This document shows positions 34,569 to 44,140 of a stretch of 64,000 bases of DNA, piece after piece. The translations under genes and the position numbers were made by a program. The stretch comes from JBBITI01 sp963735055 (lineage in GTDB: Bacteria; Chloroflexota; Dehalococcoidia; Dehalococcoidales; UBA2162). Below the pieces are notes generated by a model, which was not told where the DNA came from, did not search any database, and saw only the letters and a list, made by a program, of their open reading frames with translations. The DNA lies in contig CAVTJN010000006.1 in the NCBI GenBank assembly GCA_963735055.1, forward strand, positions 186,001 through 250,000. Direction: 5' to 3'. Positions within the stretch are counted from its first letter, which is position 1; every line of letters starts with the position of its first letter.

Positions 34569-35069
34569 TTATCCTCTGGCCTCAGGTAAGCCACCGATGA
34601 GAATGTTCCCGTCCCTTATTTCTACCGCCAGGCGGTCCAGCGCCCGCGGCGGCGGACCACCCACCACATTCCCATTAATGTCGAACCGGCCGCCGTGACA
34701 GGGACAGAAGAACTCCTCCTTCTGCTCGTCCCAATAAAAGGGGCAGTTCAGGTGCGTGCATTTCGGATCGTAGACCGTAAACTCCTTTCCGTCGGCGGTC
34801 ACTACCCAGGCCCCCTTACTGAGCGTGGTCACATACCAGCCGTCGCGGATGCGCTGCTCATAGGTGATGAACGTGGGCTTCCCGATGGGGATGTCTTCAG
34901 TCCGCCCGATCGGAGTAAGCAGCGGCGCATTCTTCTTGAATGCCGGGGCCAGGAAGTAGCTCACCAGCGGCACTGCCAGGGTGGCGGCGATGAGGCCTCC
35001 GACGCCGCCAACCACGTAGCTGAGAAAAGTACGGCGGGTCACCTGACTTTTGCCCTGATTCTGAGCCAT
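34569..35069 (-). CDS. Rieske iron-sulfur protein of the bc complex
   Basis: 166 residues from ATG 35069. The N-terminus is a Tat-type signal anchor (SQVTRRTFLSYVVGGVGGL) that leaves one membrane helix. The Rieske cluster motifs are CTHLNC and CPCHGGRFD (both Cys-His pairs), followed by the PPPRALDRLAVE Pro loop. The protein carries the 2Fe-2S cluster that takes the first electron from quinol. The first gene of the three-gene bc operon; the following gene begins after its stop with overlapping ribosome site. Confidence 0.96.
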   Translation of the reverse strand: MAQNQGKSQVTRRTFLSYVVGGVGGLIAATLAVPLVSYFLAPAFKKNAPLLTPIGRTEDIPIGKPTFITYEQRIRDGWYVTTLSKGAWVVTADGKEFTVYDPKCTHLNCPFYWDEQKEEFFCPCHGGRFDINGNVVGGPPPRALDRLAVEIRDGNILIGGLPEARG

Positions 35070-35206
35070 CGTCCTCCTCATCCCCGGCCGGCAGTTGCCG
35101 CCTTTCCCGGAGACTCACAAATGGCCTGTATTACCGGATATTATAGCCCGTTGTTCGTCTTGAGGAAAGGGCATTTTACCGCAAAATACCCGGCGGTCCC
35201 GGCGCG

Positions 35207-36028
35207 TCAATTCCGGGGCGCCAGCCTTATCTCAAACAGGCTCGGCCACAGCTTACCGGTCACAAACAGCCGGTCGTTCCGGGCGTCGTAGGCAATGCCG
35301 TTGAGCACATCAACCTTGCTCGTCTGCTCACTACCCAGAATTCCCGCCAGGTTGGCCCAGCCGGTCACCAGGCCGGAATCCGGGTCGATTTTCACGATGT
35401 AGTCGGTCGGCCACACGTTGGCATAAATCTCACCCCGAATGTACTCCAGTTCGTTGAGTTTCATCACGCCGACCAGTTCCGGCCCGCCCCGGACCTCGAT
35501 CCGGCGGTTTACCTCGAGACTATCCGGGTCCAGGTAATATAGTGTCCGCGTGCCGTCGCTCATGATGAGTCTCTGCCCATCGTGCGTCAGGCCCCATCCT
35601 TCAGTGCCATAGGTGAATCTCCGTTGCGGCCGGAGGGTCGCCTTGTCGTAGACAAAGCCCACCTGGGACTGCCAGGTCACCTGGAATATCCGGTCGCCGA
35701 ACGTGGTGACGCCCTCGCCAAAGAAAGGAGGCGGGACTTGCTCGATCTGGAGTACCTTGCCGCTTGTCAGGTCCACCCGCCGTAGCGACGACTTGCCGAC
35801 CAGGCCGGTTCCCTCATACAGACTGCCGCCGTCAAAGACCAGACCCTGGGTAAATGCCGCGGCGTCATGCGGATAACGGGCCAGCACGACATAGGAGTAC
35901 TCCGTGGCCGGTACCGGACTGGTCGCGGGCGGACTTGTCGACGTGGCGGCCGGCGGCTCTTTTTCGGCGCAGGAACACAGTAAGACCGTCGCCGCCGTCA
36001 GTAGAATGGCAATAAAGGCCCTGGGCAT
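35207..36028 (-). CDS. Glutamine cyclotransferase lipoprotein
   Basis: 273 residues from ATG 36028 (AGGAGCTTGGACGT upstream). A lipoprotein signal (MPRAFIAILLTAATVLLCSC) and Thr/Pro/Ala linker lead to a beta-propeller of the plant-type glutaminyl-peptide cyclotransferase family: TQGLVFDGGSLYEGTGLVGKS, FGEGVTTFGDRIFQVTW, GTEGWGLTHDGQRLIMSDGT, LNELEYIRGEIYANVWPTDYI, and LNGIAYDARNDRLFVTGKLWP. The enzyme forms N-terminal pyroglutamate on peptides. In bacteria the targets are unknown. The gene stands alone between the bc operon and the flavin reductase. Confidence 0.93.
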   Translation of the reverse strand: MPRAFIAILLTAATVLLCSCAEKEPPAATSTSPPATSPVPATEYSYVVLARYPHDAAAFTQGLVFDGGSLYEGTGLVGKSSLRRVDLTSGKVLQIEQVPPPFFGEGVTTFGDRIFQVTWQSQVGFVYDKATLRPQRRFTYGTEGWGLTHDGQRLIMSDGTRTLYYLDPDSLEVNRRIEVRGGPELVGVMKLNELEYIRGEIYANVWPTDYIVKIDPDSGLVTGWANLAGILGSEQTSKVDVLNGIAYDARNDRLFVTGKLWPSLFEIRLAPRN

Positions 36029-36166
36029 ACGTCCAAGCTCCTGGATAGAGCGGGTGCCTGGTGGCCGGAAGAAGTCCCGCACGGTCAATATAGACCGTGC
36101 CTTCGCCGGTGTCAAAGTCCGTGGTATTGACAGACGGGCGCCTGCGGTTACCCGGGCCGGTGCTGC

Positions 36167-36742
36167 CTAGACTCTTGGCTTGAACTCCCGCCCCACGTGG
36201 AAAGCCCTGGCCACGAACTCACCGAAGGTGGCATACTCGGACGTTTCCAGATTGAAGATCATCGGCTTCATTCGGGCGACGTCGGGTTTGCCGTTAGCGA
36301 CACAGTCTTCGGAAATAAACGTACCCTTGACCTCGCCGATAACGAAGGCGTGGGTTCCCAGATTCAGAACGTGGACCACCTTACACTCCAGGTTCATGGG
36401 GCACTGCTCGATCATCGGCGCCGTTTGCAGTTCACCGTAGAACACCGTGAAGCCGCAGGCCTTCACCTTATCCACCTTCGCCCCGGAAACGATGCCGCAG
36501 TAGTCGGTCTCCGCCACCAGGTCAACCGATGGCGTATTCACCGAGAAGGTCATATTCTGGAGGATGCCTTTAAGAGTGTACTGATGATGCCGTATCGGTA
36601 CTGCGATCATGGGGGGTCCGGCATCAGCCACCCCCCCGCCCCCCACCGCCATGAAGTTGGCTTTCCCGTCGACATTCGACCCCACCAGCAGGGCGGGCCG
36701 GGGGTACATCCACCTTTCGGGCGGCATCTTCATCTTGGCCAT
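36167..36742 (-). CDS. Flavin reductase family protein (FMN-binding)
   Basis: 191 residues from ATG 36742 (GGGAGAG upstream). The pattern RPALLVGSNVDGKANFMAVG and FSVNTPSVDLVAETDYCGIV is that of the flavin-reductase-like FMN-binding split-barrel domain. EQCPMNLECKVVHVLNLGTH and FVIGEVKG follow. Members of this anaerobe-rich subgroup are often annotated as flavoredoxins and transfer electrons to unknown partners. Gene context gives no clear partner. Several Cys residues occur in the middle of the protein. Confidence 0.9.
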   Translation of the reverse strand: MAKMKMPPERWMYPRPALLVGSNVDGKANFMAVGGGGVADAGPPMIAVPIRHHQYTLKGILQNMTFSVNTPSVDLVAETDYCGIVSGAKVDKVKACGFTVFYGELQTAPMIEQCPMNLECKVVHVLNLGTHAFVIGEVKGTFISEDCVANGKPDVARMKPMIFNLETSEYATFGEFVARAFHVGREFKPRV

Positions 36743-36986
36743 GGTCTCTCTCCCTTCTGCCTTCATTTCTCCGCGGGACATGCCAATACTGGCGCTTGAT
36801 TGCGGGGTTCTACGTAACATCGGGCTCTACCCTCGGACAAGAACCGGGCACGGATATACGTCTGATTCCATCGGATTTTCCGCATGGAAACGGCAAGATC
36901 GGCGAAGCCCGTCTCGACGGCGTGAGGGGACTCCATCCCCGAGATCTACAGACTGGTAGTGAGCATGGGGTATCCACTGCCGCATT

Positions 36987-38090
36987 CTAGGCCTCGGTTA
37001 CAGGAGCCGATTGGGAGCTTTTCCTACTAACGCTCCGCGTGTACCGATAGACTTGAATCATTGTCGTCGCCAGTGGTACCGCCAATAGTACGCCCCAAAA
37101 ACCAAGGAGATAACCTCCCACAACAATGAGCATAATAGTTAATATCGGATGTATCCTGAAATAATGTGCCTGCACTCTCGGCACAAAAACGGTATTCTCG
37201 ATCAGCTGAACACTCAAGAATAGAACAGCCACCCAGATGGCTTTGTCCGGAGCGAGCGCCAGAGTAACGATCACCGCAATGATGCCGCCAATCCATGGTC
37301 CAATCAGTACAATCATCTCTGTAAAACCGCCGATGACTGCCAACACTGGCGCCATGGGTGCACGAAGGATAAGCAACCCGATCAAGTCGAGGGAGCCTAC
37401 AATCACTCCCAAAGTCATCGAAGTGCGTACATACGCATTCAGGGTCTCACCCAGAATCGTAATAATACGCCTCACATGTTCCTTCACCGATGGCGGCAGG
37501 GCAGAGTAAAAACTATCAGTCAATTTTTCGTGATCTTTCAACATGTAGAAAAGGACATAAGGCACAGCGACGAGGCCCACTAAAGAGGAAAAATTAGAAT
37601 TCAGGTTGGAAGCTATTCCAAGCGTAGTCTCTTGCAGATTTCCAACTGCATGTTCCAGAAAAGATCGAACAGTGACATGTAGATTTGCAACCGTCTCCGG
37701 AGGTAACGAAGATGAAAAGGGTTGTATTAATCTCTCAATTTGTATTGTCGCATCTTCGTAGAATTGAGGCAGGTCCGATAACAAGCGAAAGATGTAGGGT
37801 AAAAGTGAATTGACCACATAAAATGCGGTCAGACTGCCGGCTGCACCTATGACAATGTAAATGGCAATTATGGCTGCTGAGCGTCTGGCACGGGGAGGGC
37901 CATCACCTTTCGGGAAACGCCTCTCCAACCGTGAAACAACCGGCAGGATTATATATGCGAGAACCGCGCTCAAGAAGAAGGGCAACAACACCCACCTGAG
38001 CAGGTAAATTACATAAAGTACTACACCCGCTCCGGCGATGATCGCCAGCAACCGCCATCTCTTGGCGAGCAGATTCGCCCTTGTTTCCAC
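36987..38090 (-). CDS. AI-2E family transporter (PerM/UPF0118)
   Basis: 367 residues starting at GTG 38090. About eight membrane segments; the typical C-terminal half has LIGLLILRAPMAPVLAVIGG, FTEMIVLIGPWIGGIIAVIV and VFVPRVQAHYFRIHPILTIM. PerM-type proteins are exporters or Na+/H+ antiporters; TqsA exports autoinducer-2, but the substrate is unknown for most. Base composition is more AT-rich than neighbours, like tspO, a possible sign of separate acquisition. No partner genes nearby. Confidence 0.93.
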   Translation of the reverse strand: METRANLLAKRWRLLAIIAGAGVVLYVIYLLRWVLLPFFLSAVLAYIILPVVSRLERRFPKGDGPPRARRSAAIIAIYIVIGAAGSLTAFYVVNSLLPYIFRLLSDLPQFYEDATIQIERLIQPFSSSLPPETVANLHVTVRSFLEHAVGNLQETTLGIASNLNSNFSSLVGLVAVPYVLFYMLKDHEKLTDSFYSALPPSVKEHVRRIITILGETLNAYVRTSMTLGVIVGSLDLIGLLILRAPMAPVLAVIGGFTEMIVLIGPWIGGIIAVIVTLALAPDKAIWVAVLFLSVQLIENTVFVPRVQAHYFRIHPILTIMLIVVGGYLLGFWGVLLAVPLATTMIQVYRYTRSVSRKSSQSAPVTEA

Positions 38091-38293
38091 CTGGCCTCAA
38101 CAATATCGATGATTTGCGCGAGGGGCTTTACTACGCACCTACTCTCATCGATATCCCTCTTTGGCCCTGGGATGGCACTTGGCAACATCGATGGCAACTT
38201 CGGAACTTTGCCCGGCAATTGGCTACCTTTTTCCGTACCGTCGCACGAGACCAGGTCGGTCAGTTACGTCGCCAATTGCGGCAAATACCGATC

Positions 38294-38506
38294 TCAGCTT
38301 CTGAGTGCATTGACTGCCGCCTGGCCCTTCCGGCTTACCTCAGATCCCGCCTCCCTGACCGCGTCTACGACCCCAGTCGCCTTGTCCTTGATTAACTGTC
38401 GCGTCTCCTTCCCGGCCCTCGGTGCATACAGCAGTCCGACAACTCCACCAATGACCGCTCCGAGGAGTAAACCTACGCCAAAGCCGCAAGCCCGATCCCT
38501 GTCCAT
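38294..38506 (-). CDS. YtxH-domain small membrane protein
   Basis: 70 residues from ATG 38506 (GGGGAGACAGCA upstream). One membrane segment with a Gly motif (GVGLLLGAVIGGVVGLLYAP), followed by the RAGKETRQLIKD signature and an amphipathic helix. YtxH proteins are general-stress proteins of unknown function. Next to Hsp20, which fits a stress context. Confidence 0.85.
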   Translation of the reverse strand: MDRDRACGFGVGLLLGAVIGGVVGLLYAPRAGKETRQLIKDKATGVVDAVREAGSEVSRKGQAAVNALRS

Positions 38507-38685
38507 TGCTGTCTCCCCTTCTCTTGTTTTCCCGCATGGTCCGTGGCCATCACCTTCAAGGACGGTTGCCCCGCCCTTGTTCGAACTGCTTTGTTGGCTC
38601 GCCACTCTGAGTTGCGCGACTCATTCCCGGAAAAGCCGCCTTCAACTCTTGTTGGCGCCTCAACCGCGTGCTCGCGGCGCCTTCC

Positions 38686-39216
38686 TTACTTCTTACCCGC
38701 CGCGCTCTCTTTCTTCTTGGTCGTTCCCGCTTCCTTCTTTCTGTTAGCCACGGTGATCTTCTTTGGCTTGACCTCGGGAGCCTTCGGCAGAGTGATCTCA
38801 AGGACTCCCTTATCATAATTGGCTTCAATCTTGCTGGCGTCGACCGACGATGGTATGGTTATGGATCGGGAGAAGCTGCCATACGAAGCCTCGCTATAGT
38901 AATATCCTTTCTTCTTGACTTCGGACTCTGCCTTCTTCTCACCTTCAATGGTCAAAGTGCCGCCGGCGACTGAGACATTTACATCCTCCTCTTCTACACC
39001 AGGCAACTCCACCTTAACCGAGAACTTATCCTCTTCTTCAAGTACATCTATGGCCGGCGCCCACACCATCTCTTCCGATGGAAAGAGTCTCCATATGCCG
39101 GGAAGGTACGGCCTGCCAAAAACATCATCAAAGCCCCGTCCCGTTTCTTCGATCTCCCTCGATGGTTGCCGGGCCACCAGACCCTTCTCTGATTTCCGTC
39201 TTTCTGTGGTCACCAC
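38686..39216 (-). CDS. Small heat-shock protein (Hsp20/alpha-crystallin)
   Basis: 176 residues starting at GTG 39216. The alpha-crystallin domain runs from about 52 to 148: PAIDVLEEEDKFSVKVELPG, GTLTIEGEKKAESE, YGSFSRSITIPSSVDASKIE and GVLEITLPKA. The C-terminus is Lys-rich (about 25 residues with many Lys). A Hsp20 chaperone binds unfolding proteins in an ATP-independent way. Between it and the YtxH gene lies 179 bp; both are on the minus strand. Confidence 0.96.
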   Translation of the reverse strand: MVTTERRKSEKGLVARQPSREIEETGRGFDDVFGRPYLPGIWRLFPSEEMVWAPAIDVLEEEDKFSVKVELPGVEEEDVNVSVAGGTLTIEGEKKAESEVKKKGYYYSEASYGSFSRSITIPSSVDASKIEANYDKGVLEITLPKAPEVKPKKITVANRKKEAGTTKKKESAAGKK

Positions 39217-39379
39217 GGTACCCCCTTCGCGTTATTTTTTACTTTACGACGTTCCCTTTCCCGGGTTACCCGATCATTGGAAGCGGGGGCCCAACACGGG
39301 CAGGTGACGGTAAAGTGCCCGACCCTGTCAGGCCCGTTTGACGTTCATCTCATCCCGACACGAGTTTGGAAGAAAGAGA

Positions 39380-39661
39380 CTATGCCTTCGGTTGAAAGGT
39401 CTTGCAGTCGGCGTGTTTTTCGTCAGTGGCCACATCCACCTTCGCGGCCTGGCACTCCAGTTTGTCGTTGAACTTGCAGCTTGAAGCCAGGCAAGCCCCT
39501 ACCCCACCCGTCACTTCCGGAAATCCGCCCCGGCTGCTGGCATGAACGTAGGTATTGCATTCGGCATGCGGGCCGACGGTTATTCCCAGCGTATGGCACG
39601 ACGCCTCCTTATTGTAGGCACAGGTGGACATGCTGCATTTTGAGATTCCCGTCATTTTCAT
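39380..39661 (-). CDS. DUF1540 Cys-rich protein, two repeats
   Basis: 93 residues from ATG 39661 (GGGAGG about 6 bp upstream). Two copies of the DUF1540 pattern: CSMSTCAYNKEASCHTLGI with AECNTY, and CLASSCKFNDKLECQAAKV with ADCKTF. Eight Cys are regularly spaced, which suggests metal binding. No function is known. The gene is near an Hsp20 gene but not clearly in its operon. Confidence 0.88.
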   Translation of the reverse strand: MKMTGISKCSMSTCAYNKEASCHTLGITVGPHAECNTYVHASSRGGFPEVTGGVGACLASSCKFNDKLECQAAKVDVATDEKHADCKTFQPKA

Positions 39662-40001
39662 GTTTGACCTCCCGATGTTTTTAGTCGACTGCCAACATCT
39701 TACAGCGGGAAGCATTACAAAGTCGTAAAGCAAGCTTCCTTATAGTTACAAAATTATCAATTTCTTTGCGACCCAACGGTTCATGCCGCCTGCGTTGGCG
39801 CCGCGCCATGTTCGCAGCAATACTTCATACCTTCCCAGGTGCCCGCAGACGGGCCATGATTACCCCTGAACCCGGGTCTCCGGCACTGACCTTTCAGGTC
39901 CGGCAGGGCGGCCCCACCGGCAGGGACTCCCGGCCGGCGTTTTGTGTATAATCCCTATCGGTTCCAGATGTGTTTCAAAGCTCCCCAAGGAGGTGCAGGC
40001 A
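39662..40001. other. Intergenic between divergent genes
   Basis: 340 bp separating the DUF1540 gene and the small plus-strand gene at 40002. A TATAAT box stands at 39947-39952; the rest holds nothing I recognise. Confidence 0.45.
39947..39952 (+). promoter_or_regulatory. Possible -10 box upstream of the 40002 gene
   Basis: Perfect TATAAT 50 bp before the GTG start in GC-rich DNA. A matching -35 TTGACA is not evident about 17 bp upstream. Confidence 0.35.
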
Positions 40002-40304
40002 GTGACCAAGAAGGCCGCTCTCAGTGTCAACGGCAGTCCCATCGCGCTTGACTTTTTCGTCGAATCTTTCGTCCACCATACCGTCAGCGGAATGATCGAA
40101 TCCCTCGAGAACACGGAGCCGATCCGGGAACTCACCCTGTCTATCGACGGAGACAAGGTCGATGTTCAATTGAACGGCAAGGCCGTCGCCACCAACCGTT
40201 TCGCCAGCATGATCATCAAGAGCACCGTTTTCGGCATGATCTCCCCTTTGAAAGGAGTGAGCGGCCCAAAGCAGCTCAAGCTCGAGTTGACCGACTCCCA
40301 CTAG
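40002..40304 (+). CDS. Conserved hypothetical, 100 residues
   Basis: The GTG at 40002 has AAGGAGG 8 bp upstream, which decides the start (MTKKAALSVNGSPIALDFF). The protein is a small alpha/beta chain: VNGSPIALDFFVESFVHHTV, then SLENTEPIRELTLSIDGDKV and LNGKAVATNRFASMIIKSTV. There is no signal, membrane segment or Cys. I do not recognise a named family. A UDP-glucose-4-epimerase-like gene follows 76 bp later on the same strand. Confidence 0.75.
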   Translation: MTKKAALSVNGSPIALDFFVESFVHHTVSGMIESLENTEPIRELTLSIDGDKVDVQLNGKAVATNRFASMIIKSTVFGMISPLKGVSGPKQLKLELTDSH

Positions 40305-40380
40305 CCCCCCGGTTGCCTTGCCGCCCCGCATGCAATATCATTCCCGGGTAGAGGGCATTCGTGACGAAAGGAGGAACCGG

Positions 40381-41364
40381 ATGAACGTATTGGTGCTGGG
40401 CGGGGGTGGCCTTTTTGGCCGCAAGACGGTCATCCAGATGGCGCGTGACCCCGACATATCGCTGGTGGTATCCATGGACGTTGTCCCGGCCAGGGACTGG
40501 GTGCTCAAGAGCATCGGCCCGCAGATGGACAAGGTGCGCTTCGTTCAGGGCGACGTATCGCAGTTCGAGGACATCCTCCAGGCCATCAGGCGGTTCGCCA
40601 TCGACCGCCTGGTGAACTGGGCCTTTATCCTTCCCGGCGAGACGCTCCAGAATAACCCCCGGTTGGGCGTAAAAGTAAACGAACTGGGAATGTGCAATTC
40701 GTTCGAGGCCGCCCGTCTCATGGGGATCAACCGCGTAGTCTATGCGAGCTCGGAAGGAGTGTACGGTCCCCAGGATGAATACGGCAACCGCCCGGTCACC
40801 GAAGCCGACCCCATGCACCCCGGCAGCGCCTATGCCATTGCCAAGCAGCTCAGTGAGATACTGGCCGCCCAGTATGCCGGCCTGTACGGAATGAGCTTGA
40901 CCGCGGTAAGGCCCTGCATCGGGTACGGCCACGGGGGGCTGACGCCATTAATGATCAAACAATTCTGCGACCTAGTATCGTTACCGGCCGCCGGGAAGCC
41001 TTTCTCCGTTTCCGCCGATGGGACCACCACCGTCTCCCTGTCGGCGGCCGACGACGTCGCGGCGCTTGCCCGGGTCCTCATCAAGGTCCCCTCATCCCCC
41101 CATCCGGCCTACAACGTCGGCGGAGCGCCCACCAGCATGCGGGATGTGGCCGCCGTGGTGCAGAAGCTCATCCCGGATGCGAAAATATCATTTGGCAAAG
41201 AGGCGCCGTCACCCGACCGCGGCAAGACGGGGATACCGTGGATCATAAGCAGCGATCTCGCTAAGAAGGACCTCGGGTTTTCGCTGCTGCCCCTCGAGCA
41301 GGCGGTCCTCATCCACGCGAACGACGCCCGGATTGAGGCAGGGTTGCCGCTCTTGAAGGGATAG
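40381..41364 (+). CDS. NAD-dependent epimerase/dehydratase (extended SDR)
   Basis: 327 residues from ATG 40381 (AAAGGAGGAACCGG upstream). The Rossmann nucleotide motif is VLGGGGLFGRKTV, and the catalytic pair is YASSEGVYGPQ with YAIAKQ (Y-x-x-x-K) near residue 151-155. The later VRPCIGYGHGG segment fits extended SDR epimerases. Such enzymes change nucleotide sugars or related substrates; the substrate is unknown. An ATP-grasp gene follows 73 bp later in the same direction, so a joint pathway is likely. Confidence 0.92.
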   Translation: MNVLVLGGGGLFGRKTVIQMARDPDISLVVSMDVVPARDWVLKSIGPQMDKVRFVQGDVSQFEDILQAIRRFAIDRLVNWAFILPGETLQNNPRLGVKVNELGMCNSFEAARLMGINRVVYASSEGVYGPQDEYGNRPVTEADPMHPGSAYAIAKQLSEILAAQYAGLYGMSLTAVRPCIGYGHGGLTPLMIKQFCDLVSLPAAGKPFSVSADGTTTVSLSAADDVAALARVLIKVPSSPHPAYNVGGAPTSMRDVAAVVQKLIPDAKISFGKEAPSPDRGKTGIPWIISSDLAKKDLGFSLLPLEQAVLIHANDARIEAGLPLLKG

Positions 41365-41437
41365 CGCCTCAAGGTGATTTGCTGAAGCGTCCGGCCCCTC
41401 TTCGTACGGCCGGGGCCGGACGGGGAAGGGTGCGGGC

Positions 41438-42733
41438 ATGTCTACACTGCTCATGCTTTACCCGGCCTACGGGACGGTATCGTGTCACGAGGTGTGCCGC
41501 TACGCTGAGGACATCGGCGGGGTGAGCATGGTCCTGGCTGACGATGCCCCCACCACTTCCGACCTCGACATATTTGATGAGGTCTGGGAACTGCCGCCGC
41601 CGGAAGACGTCCCGGAAGCTTACGATCTGTTGCGGCGGTGGTGCGACCGCACCCGGCCTGACGGCATCTTCATGCAGTCGGAACGCGGGTTGCTGCTCGG
41701 GTCGTTACTGGTGAGGGACTTCGGACTGCGGGGGCTTTCCGTGGCCGCCGCCCACCTCTGTTCCAACAAGTACCTGCAGCGGGAGACGCTGGCGCGAGCG
41801 GGCATCGGCAATCCGCGGTTCGGCCTGGCCGAAACGGAGAGTGACGTGCAGCGGCTGGCCGCCCAATTCGGATTTCCGGTAGTCCTGAAGTGCGTCATAT
41901 CAACCATGTCCCGGCTGGTGACCCTTGTACCAGAGAAAGACGCCATTCCGGCGGCGGTGGCCGGCCTCCAAGCCGCACTGGCAACATCCCTCGATGTCAA
42001 ACGGCTGCTTGGTTTTGCCCGGGCCGGAGGGGTCGACCTGGGTTGCGATCCCCGGCGCCAGTTCCTCGTCGAGTCGTTCCTGGACGGGGAGATGGTCGAA
42101 ACAGATGGGTTGGTAGTCGGCGACCGGCCGTTCAACTTCGGCGTCACCGAACAGATTCAGAGTATCGACCCGCCTTTCTTCATCGAAGCCTACCTGCTGC
42201 CCGCCGAGCGCGTCGATAACCGCCTGGTTGAGTCCGTCTCGGATGCGGCCATCGCGGCCATCGGTCTGCGGGACGCCGCTTTTTCCATTGAGATGCGGGT
42301 CCGCGAGGGCACGGTGCGCATCATGGAGGTCAACGGGAGGCTCGGCTGGGATGACGGTTTCAGCGACCTTTTCCGGGTGCGTACCCATCAGGAGCGGATC
42401 GTCCAGGCACAACAGCTGGCCCTCGGACTTGAGCTGGTGCTCGAGCGCGACACGAACCGGTACGCGGCGCTGGCTTACCGGCCCTGCTATGAGAATGCCA
42501 TGATCGACCGGTTGCCGACGCGCGCCGAGCTGGCCAGGCTGCGCACCGACGAACTCCGCTTCGGACTGTCCACCAACCGGGGGGCCAGATTCGTCGCCCC
42601 ACCCCATCCCGAGGCGTACCCCCACGTGGTGTGGGCGCTGGCGACTGACCCCTCATCCAGCCGCGCCGCCCACTTAACTGCCACCAGGGCGCTGGCGCGG
42701 TCTGGAGGTTTCTACCCGGCGGCTGTAGTGTAG
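41438..42733 (+). CDS. ATP-grasp ligase
   Basis: 431 residues. The N-terminal Rossmann-like part (LLMLYPAYGTVSCHEVCRYA) and central segment SNKYLQRETLARAGIGNPRF mark the ATP-grasp fold. FPVVLKCVISTMSRLVTLV holds the ATP-binding Lys, and MEVNGRLGWDDGF (about 298-310) the metal-binding Glu/Asn. The family makes carboxylate-amine or thiol bonds (for example biotin-carboxylase-like or peptide ligases). I cannot say which. Its position after an epimerase suggests that the two act in one small-molecule pathway. Confidence 0.9.
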   Translation: MSTLLMLYPAYGTVSCHEVCRYAEDIGGVSMVLADDAPTTSDLDIFDEVWELPPPEDVPEAYDLLRRWCDRTRPDGIFMQSERGLLLGSLLVRDFGLRGLSVAAAHLCSNKYLQRETLARAGIGNPRFGLAETESDVQRLAAQFGFPVVLKCVISTMSRLVTLVPEKDAIPAAVAGLQAALATSLDVKRLLGFARAGGVDLGCDPRRQFLVESFLDGEMVETDGLVVGDRPFNFGVTEQIQSIDPPFFIEAYLLPAERVDNRLVESVSDAAIAAIGLRDAAFSIEMRVREGTVRIMEVNGRLGWDDGFSDLFRVRTHQERIVQAQQLALGLELVLERDTNRYAALAYRPCYENAMIDRLPTRAELARLRTDELRFGLSTNRGARFVAPPHPEAYPHVVWALATDPSSSRAAHLTATRALARSGGFYPAAVV

Positions 42734-43103
42734 TGCATCTAGCGATTCGTTACTTTCGTTGGATCCGGCATCACCACCAGCGCCGCCCGAAAGTGGTGAG
42801 CTTGCCTGCCCAGAGCGCAGGGTGGGGCCGAACCAAGCGGAGCGGGCGGCGGATCGTGCACGAGCCACACCGCACCTCTGGGCGGTGATAACGCCCTTCC
42901 GGATGGCGTTTCGGGATGGTGGCGTACTCCTCATGCTGCCATGGGCAAGCCAGTAGGGACAGATCACCGGCCCCTTGATGCAAGTGACCCCGGACAGCCT
43001 CAGAGAGGAACCCATAGTCGCGGCGCTACAGACCTGAGGACGAGAGCGACTACCGGTGGACATTTACGCCACTTGACGGGACACCTCCAAAGGCCGTCAC
43101 ATC
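42734..43103. other. Intergenic, nothing recognised
   Basis: 370 bp between the ATP-grasp gene and the convergent exchanger gene. Frames are short, without ribosome sites. No RNA structure that I can identify. Confidence 0.4.
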
Positions 43104-44128
43104 TCAGGGTATCGCCAGTTTATATAGGGTGAATATGGCGGCAATGTATAAACCGACCAGAAGCACTGAATCCACCCCCACCCAAGCGCGCGACCAGTAG
43201 CGAAGTCGAAAAACAAGAGCCATGACGACGAGGCAACTCATCAAGACTCCAAAAAGCGCTGTGCTCATGTGCTCGGGCGTGGTGTACGAAAGAAGGGGCC
43301 CTTTGGTATGAGCCAGGTCAACGACGAAGATGATCACACCCATGTTGAATATGTTGCTTCCCAGGGCATTACCTACAGCCATGTCCAACGCCCCAAGCCG
43401 CACCGATGAGAAACAGACTACGATCTCCGGCGCTGAGGTAGCCGCGGCCAAAAAAAGTGTACCTACGAAGGTGGCCCCCAGGCCGGTCACCCGTGCCATC
43501 TCATCGCCGACGTAGCTCAGCCAAATCCCGGCCCCCACCGTCGTGACGGCTGCTAGACCGAAACCAATAACCACCTTCTTCATTGTCAGTGTCTCGTATC
43601 TGCCCTTCTCGACAGCATCACCCGATTTCGCTTGTTCCGCTGGTCGGTACCTGAACAACATGTACTGGACCAGCAGGTAAAGACCAAACAACACGGGAGA
43701 GTACACCCGATGTAGTTCGCGACGGCAAGGGAGGACACGTTCTGAACGATGTACATGAAGACAGCGACCACGGCCAGGACCATTGCACTCGCCGTGGCGA
43801 CGAAGATCACCCCGGTACCCACCAAATAGAGAAGCGGACCTCTGGTATACACGACATCGAGGAGCGCGATAATCACCAGGTTCACCAGATTGGAACCGAA
43901 GAGATCTCCCAGCGTCAGATTGGGGTTGCCCACCAGTCTGACCGAACTGATGCCGGTAGCCAGTTCCGGCATGGAGGTCACCGTGGCCAGAAGGACGATG
44001 CCTATCCAGGCGCGCCCCAGCCTGGTTTTTTCACCGAGGGCGTCTCCGTATCTAGAAAGCTGGGTTCCGGCTACCAGAATTATCGCCAGGCAAGCAGCGA
44101 ACTCCAACCAAACCACGCTCAACTCCAA
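43104..44128 (-). CDS. Sodium/calcium exchanger family protein (one frameshift)
   Basis: About 340 residues once one base is added to the CCC run at 43706-43708 (plus strand); the joined frame reads VANYIG-VYSPVLFGLYLLV. Both alpha repeats are present: ATVTSMPELATGISSVRLVG with LGDLFGSNLVN, and AAATSAPEIVVCFSSVRLG with VGNALGSNIFN. These hold the cation-binding acidic and Ser/Asn residues. The gene makes a ten-helix Na+/Ca2+ or Ca2+/H+ antiporter. The frameshift between the halves is likely an assembly error because both parts look well conserved. Confidence 0.9.
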
Positions 44129-44140
44129 GCCGCAGGGACA

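Noticed and set aside
42771..42983. Possible small Cys/His protein or intron remnant on the minus strand
   Set aside because: No ribosome site, no family match and no domain V-like hairpin found.
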